This document shows, one piece after another, positions 4,931 through 5,852 of a stretch of DNA of 5,852 nt. How positions within the stretch are numbered: position 1 is the first letter of the stretch; each line of letters begins with the position of its first letter. The notes below the pieces were generated by a model that had not been told where the DNA came from, ran no database searches, and saw only the letters and a program-made list of their open reading frames with translations. A program made the translations under genes and the position numbers. This DNA is from Nitrospirota bacterium. Its GTDB lineage: Bacteria > Nitrospirota > Nitrospiria > Nitrospirales > UBA8639. Where the stretch lies: assembly GCA_003233615.1 (NCBI GenBank), contig QIMB01000145.1:1-5852 (forward strand), given 5' to 3'.

Positions 4931-5852
4931 ATGAACTACGAAGACAGAGGGACTATGAACACGTCGTTGATCATGAAAATGCTGGCAGCGGTGATGCTCA
5001 TGGTCTTCACGGGACATTTTGTGTGGGCTGATGATCGCCTATCGCCGGGCACGACTGATGTTTCGGGCCCGCTGACCGAAGACCTGGTGCTCCGCATGGT
5101 GGAGGAATCTCACCCGCTTCTCCATGGGACCCGAACGGAGCAGGTTGCGGCCAGAGGCAAACTTCTCAAGGCCTTAGGCGCTTTCGAGCCGGAGCTGGTC
5201 AATGATTGGGAATTAGAGCGGCTGGTCAAAGATGGATCGACCAAGAACGTGGGATTCAATGACACTTTTCTGGAAATGCGGCATCCCTGGGGTCCCAGAG
5301 CGATTGTGGGATTTCGAGCCGGCATTGGAGAAGTGGAGATTGCCGATTTGGGGATCAACAAAACCAATCAACCGTTACTGGGGATCGCCTTCCCGCTCCT
5401 GAGGGGATTCATGATCAATCCGGAACATGCGGAGCTCGAACGCGCTGAATTAGCGGGAGAGCAAGCGGACATTGCTATTCTCCAAACTCGGCAGGATCTC
5501 TTTCTGGGAGCCGCAACTCAGTTATGGGATTGGGTGGCTGCCTGGAAAGTGGCGGCATTCCAGAAACGTGCCCTCCAAGTGGCGGAAGACCGGGCCACAC
5601 AAGTGGAACAGCGAGCCGAGGCCGGCGCCGTGCCTCTCCTGGAAGTCGTCGAAGCGAACGAAGCCGTCCAACGCCGGAAAGCGAATGTGATCGGAGCCAT
5701 GCGAAAGGCCGAACAAGAGGCATTGAAACTGTCGCTCTTTTTGTGGGAGGGAGACTCTGCGGTCCTTCCTGACCCAACACGAATTCCCGATTTTCCCACA
5801 CCCCGTTCGGTTCCGTTTCGTGAGGCCATGGAGGAAGACAAACGAATAGCTG
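4931..5852 (+). CDS. TolC-family outer-membrane efflux protein, C-terminus off the right edge
   Basis: 307 codons visible. Residues 10-33 form a signal peptide (MKMLAAVMLMVFTGHFVWA) with probable cleavage after A33. LTEDLVLRMVEESHPLL (48-64) is the first helix typical of outer-membrane factors. A middle strand region follows, with PLLRGFMINPEHAEL (from 155) as the return into the long periplasmic helices (about 168-270, Ala/Gln/Glu-rich, AGAVPLLEVVEANEAVQRR near the helix partner). Proteins of this family run about 420-500 residues, so the second structural repeat is largely missing because of the window end. It would trimerise as the exit duct for the adaptor encoded just upstream; an ABC or other pump should be nearby, probably downstream. 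ATG 4931 is chosen because of the AAGGAG site, but 4955 gives a more ordinary signal peptide. Family confident, substrate unknown. Confidence 0.88.
   Translation, partial: MNYEDRGTMNTSLIMKMLAAVMLMVFTGHFVWADDRLSPGTTDVSGPLTEDLVLRMVEESHPLLHGTRTEQVAARGKLLKALGAFEPELVNDWELERLVKDGSTKNVGFNDTFLEMRHPWGPRAIVGFRAGIGEVEIADLGINKTNQPLLGIAFPLLRGFMINPEHAELERAELAGEQADIAILQTRQDLFLGAATQLWDWVAAWKVAAFQKRALQVAEDRATQVEQRAEAGAVPLLEVVEANEAVQRRKANVIGAMRKAEQEALKLSLFLWEGDSAVLPDPTRIPDFPTPRSVPFREAMEEDKRIA

Overview
The window contains two blocks that do not look like the same genomic background. The left block (about 1-1400, minus strand, near 50% G+C on lines counted by hand) carries a clear glutamate dehydrogenase gene running off the left edge and, upstream of it on the same strand, a short lipoprotein ORF whose start resembles a small c-type cytochrome but which is cut short. 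These proteins have a gammaproteobacterial flavour. The right block (about 1750-5852, plus strand, up to about 65% G+C in the adaptor gene) carries a small coiled-coil lipoprotein, a two-CxxC zinc-ribbon protein, a single-domain response regulator, a HlyD-type periplasmic adaptor and the N-terminal two thirds or so of a TolC-type outer-membrane factor. The style of these small proteins suggests Nitrospirota (Nitrospira-like). That is inference from recalled family appearance, not a search result. Between the blocks lies an A+T-rich, apparently non-coding stretch (about 1405-1751).

Layout: 1-1027 gdhA (minus, partial); 1028-1175 promoter and leader of gdhA, with a perfect TATAAT and a disrupted ATG start; 1176-1367 truncated cytochrome-like lipoprotein (minus); 1368-1751 intergenic with a GC hairpin and an operator-like palindrome; 1752-2168 lipoprotein; 2271-2633 zinc ribbon; 2587-3036 response regulator; 3037-3443 intergenic with an inverted repeat and a copy of a dispersed repeat beginning GTCATCCTGAGCG; 3480-4916 membrane-fusion protein; 4931-5852 TolC-family protein.

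The last two genes are spaced 14 bp apart and together would form the periplasmic and outer-membrane parts of a tripartite (type I-like) exporter. The inner-membrane pump is not in the window and would be expected downstream. The zinc ribbon and response regulator overlap by 47 nt and may be translated from one message.

Two genes (gdhA and the 1752 lipoprotein) show the same oddity: the best start codon, by ribosome-binding site or promoter, is out of frame with the body of the gene by one base, next to a homopolymer run. This could be real gene decay or base-calling error. With the compositional break, it makes read-level verification of the window worthwhile. I found no CRISPR array, RNA gene or intact insertion sequence, and no convincing new system beyond these observations.
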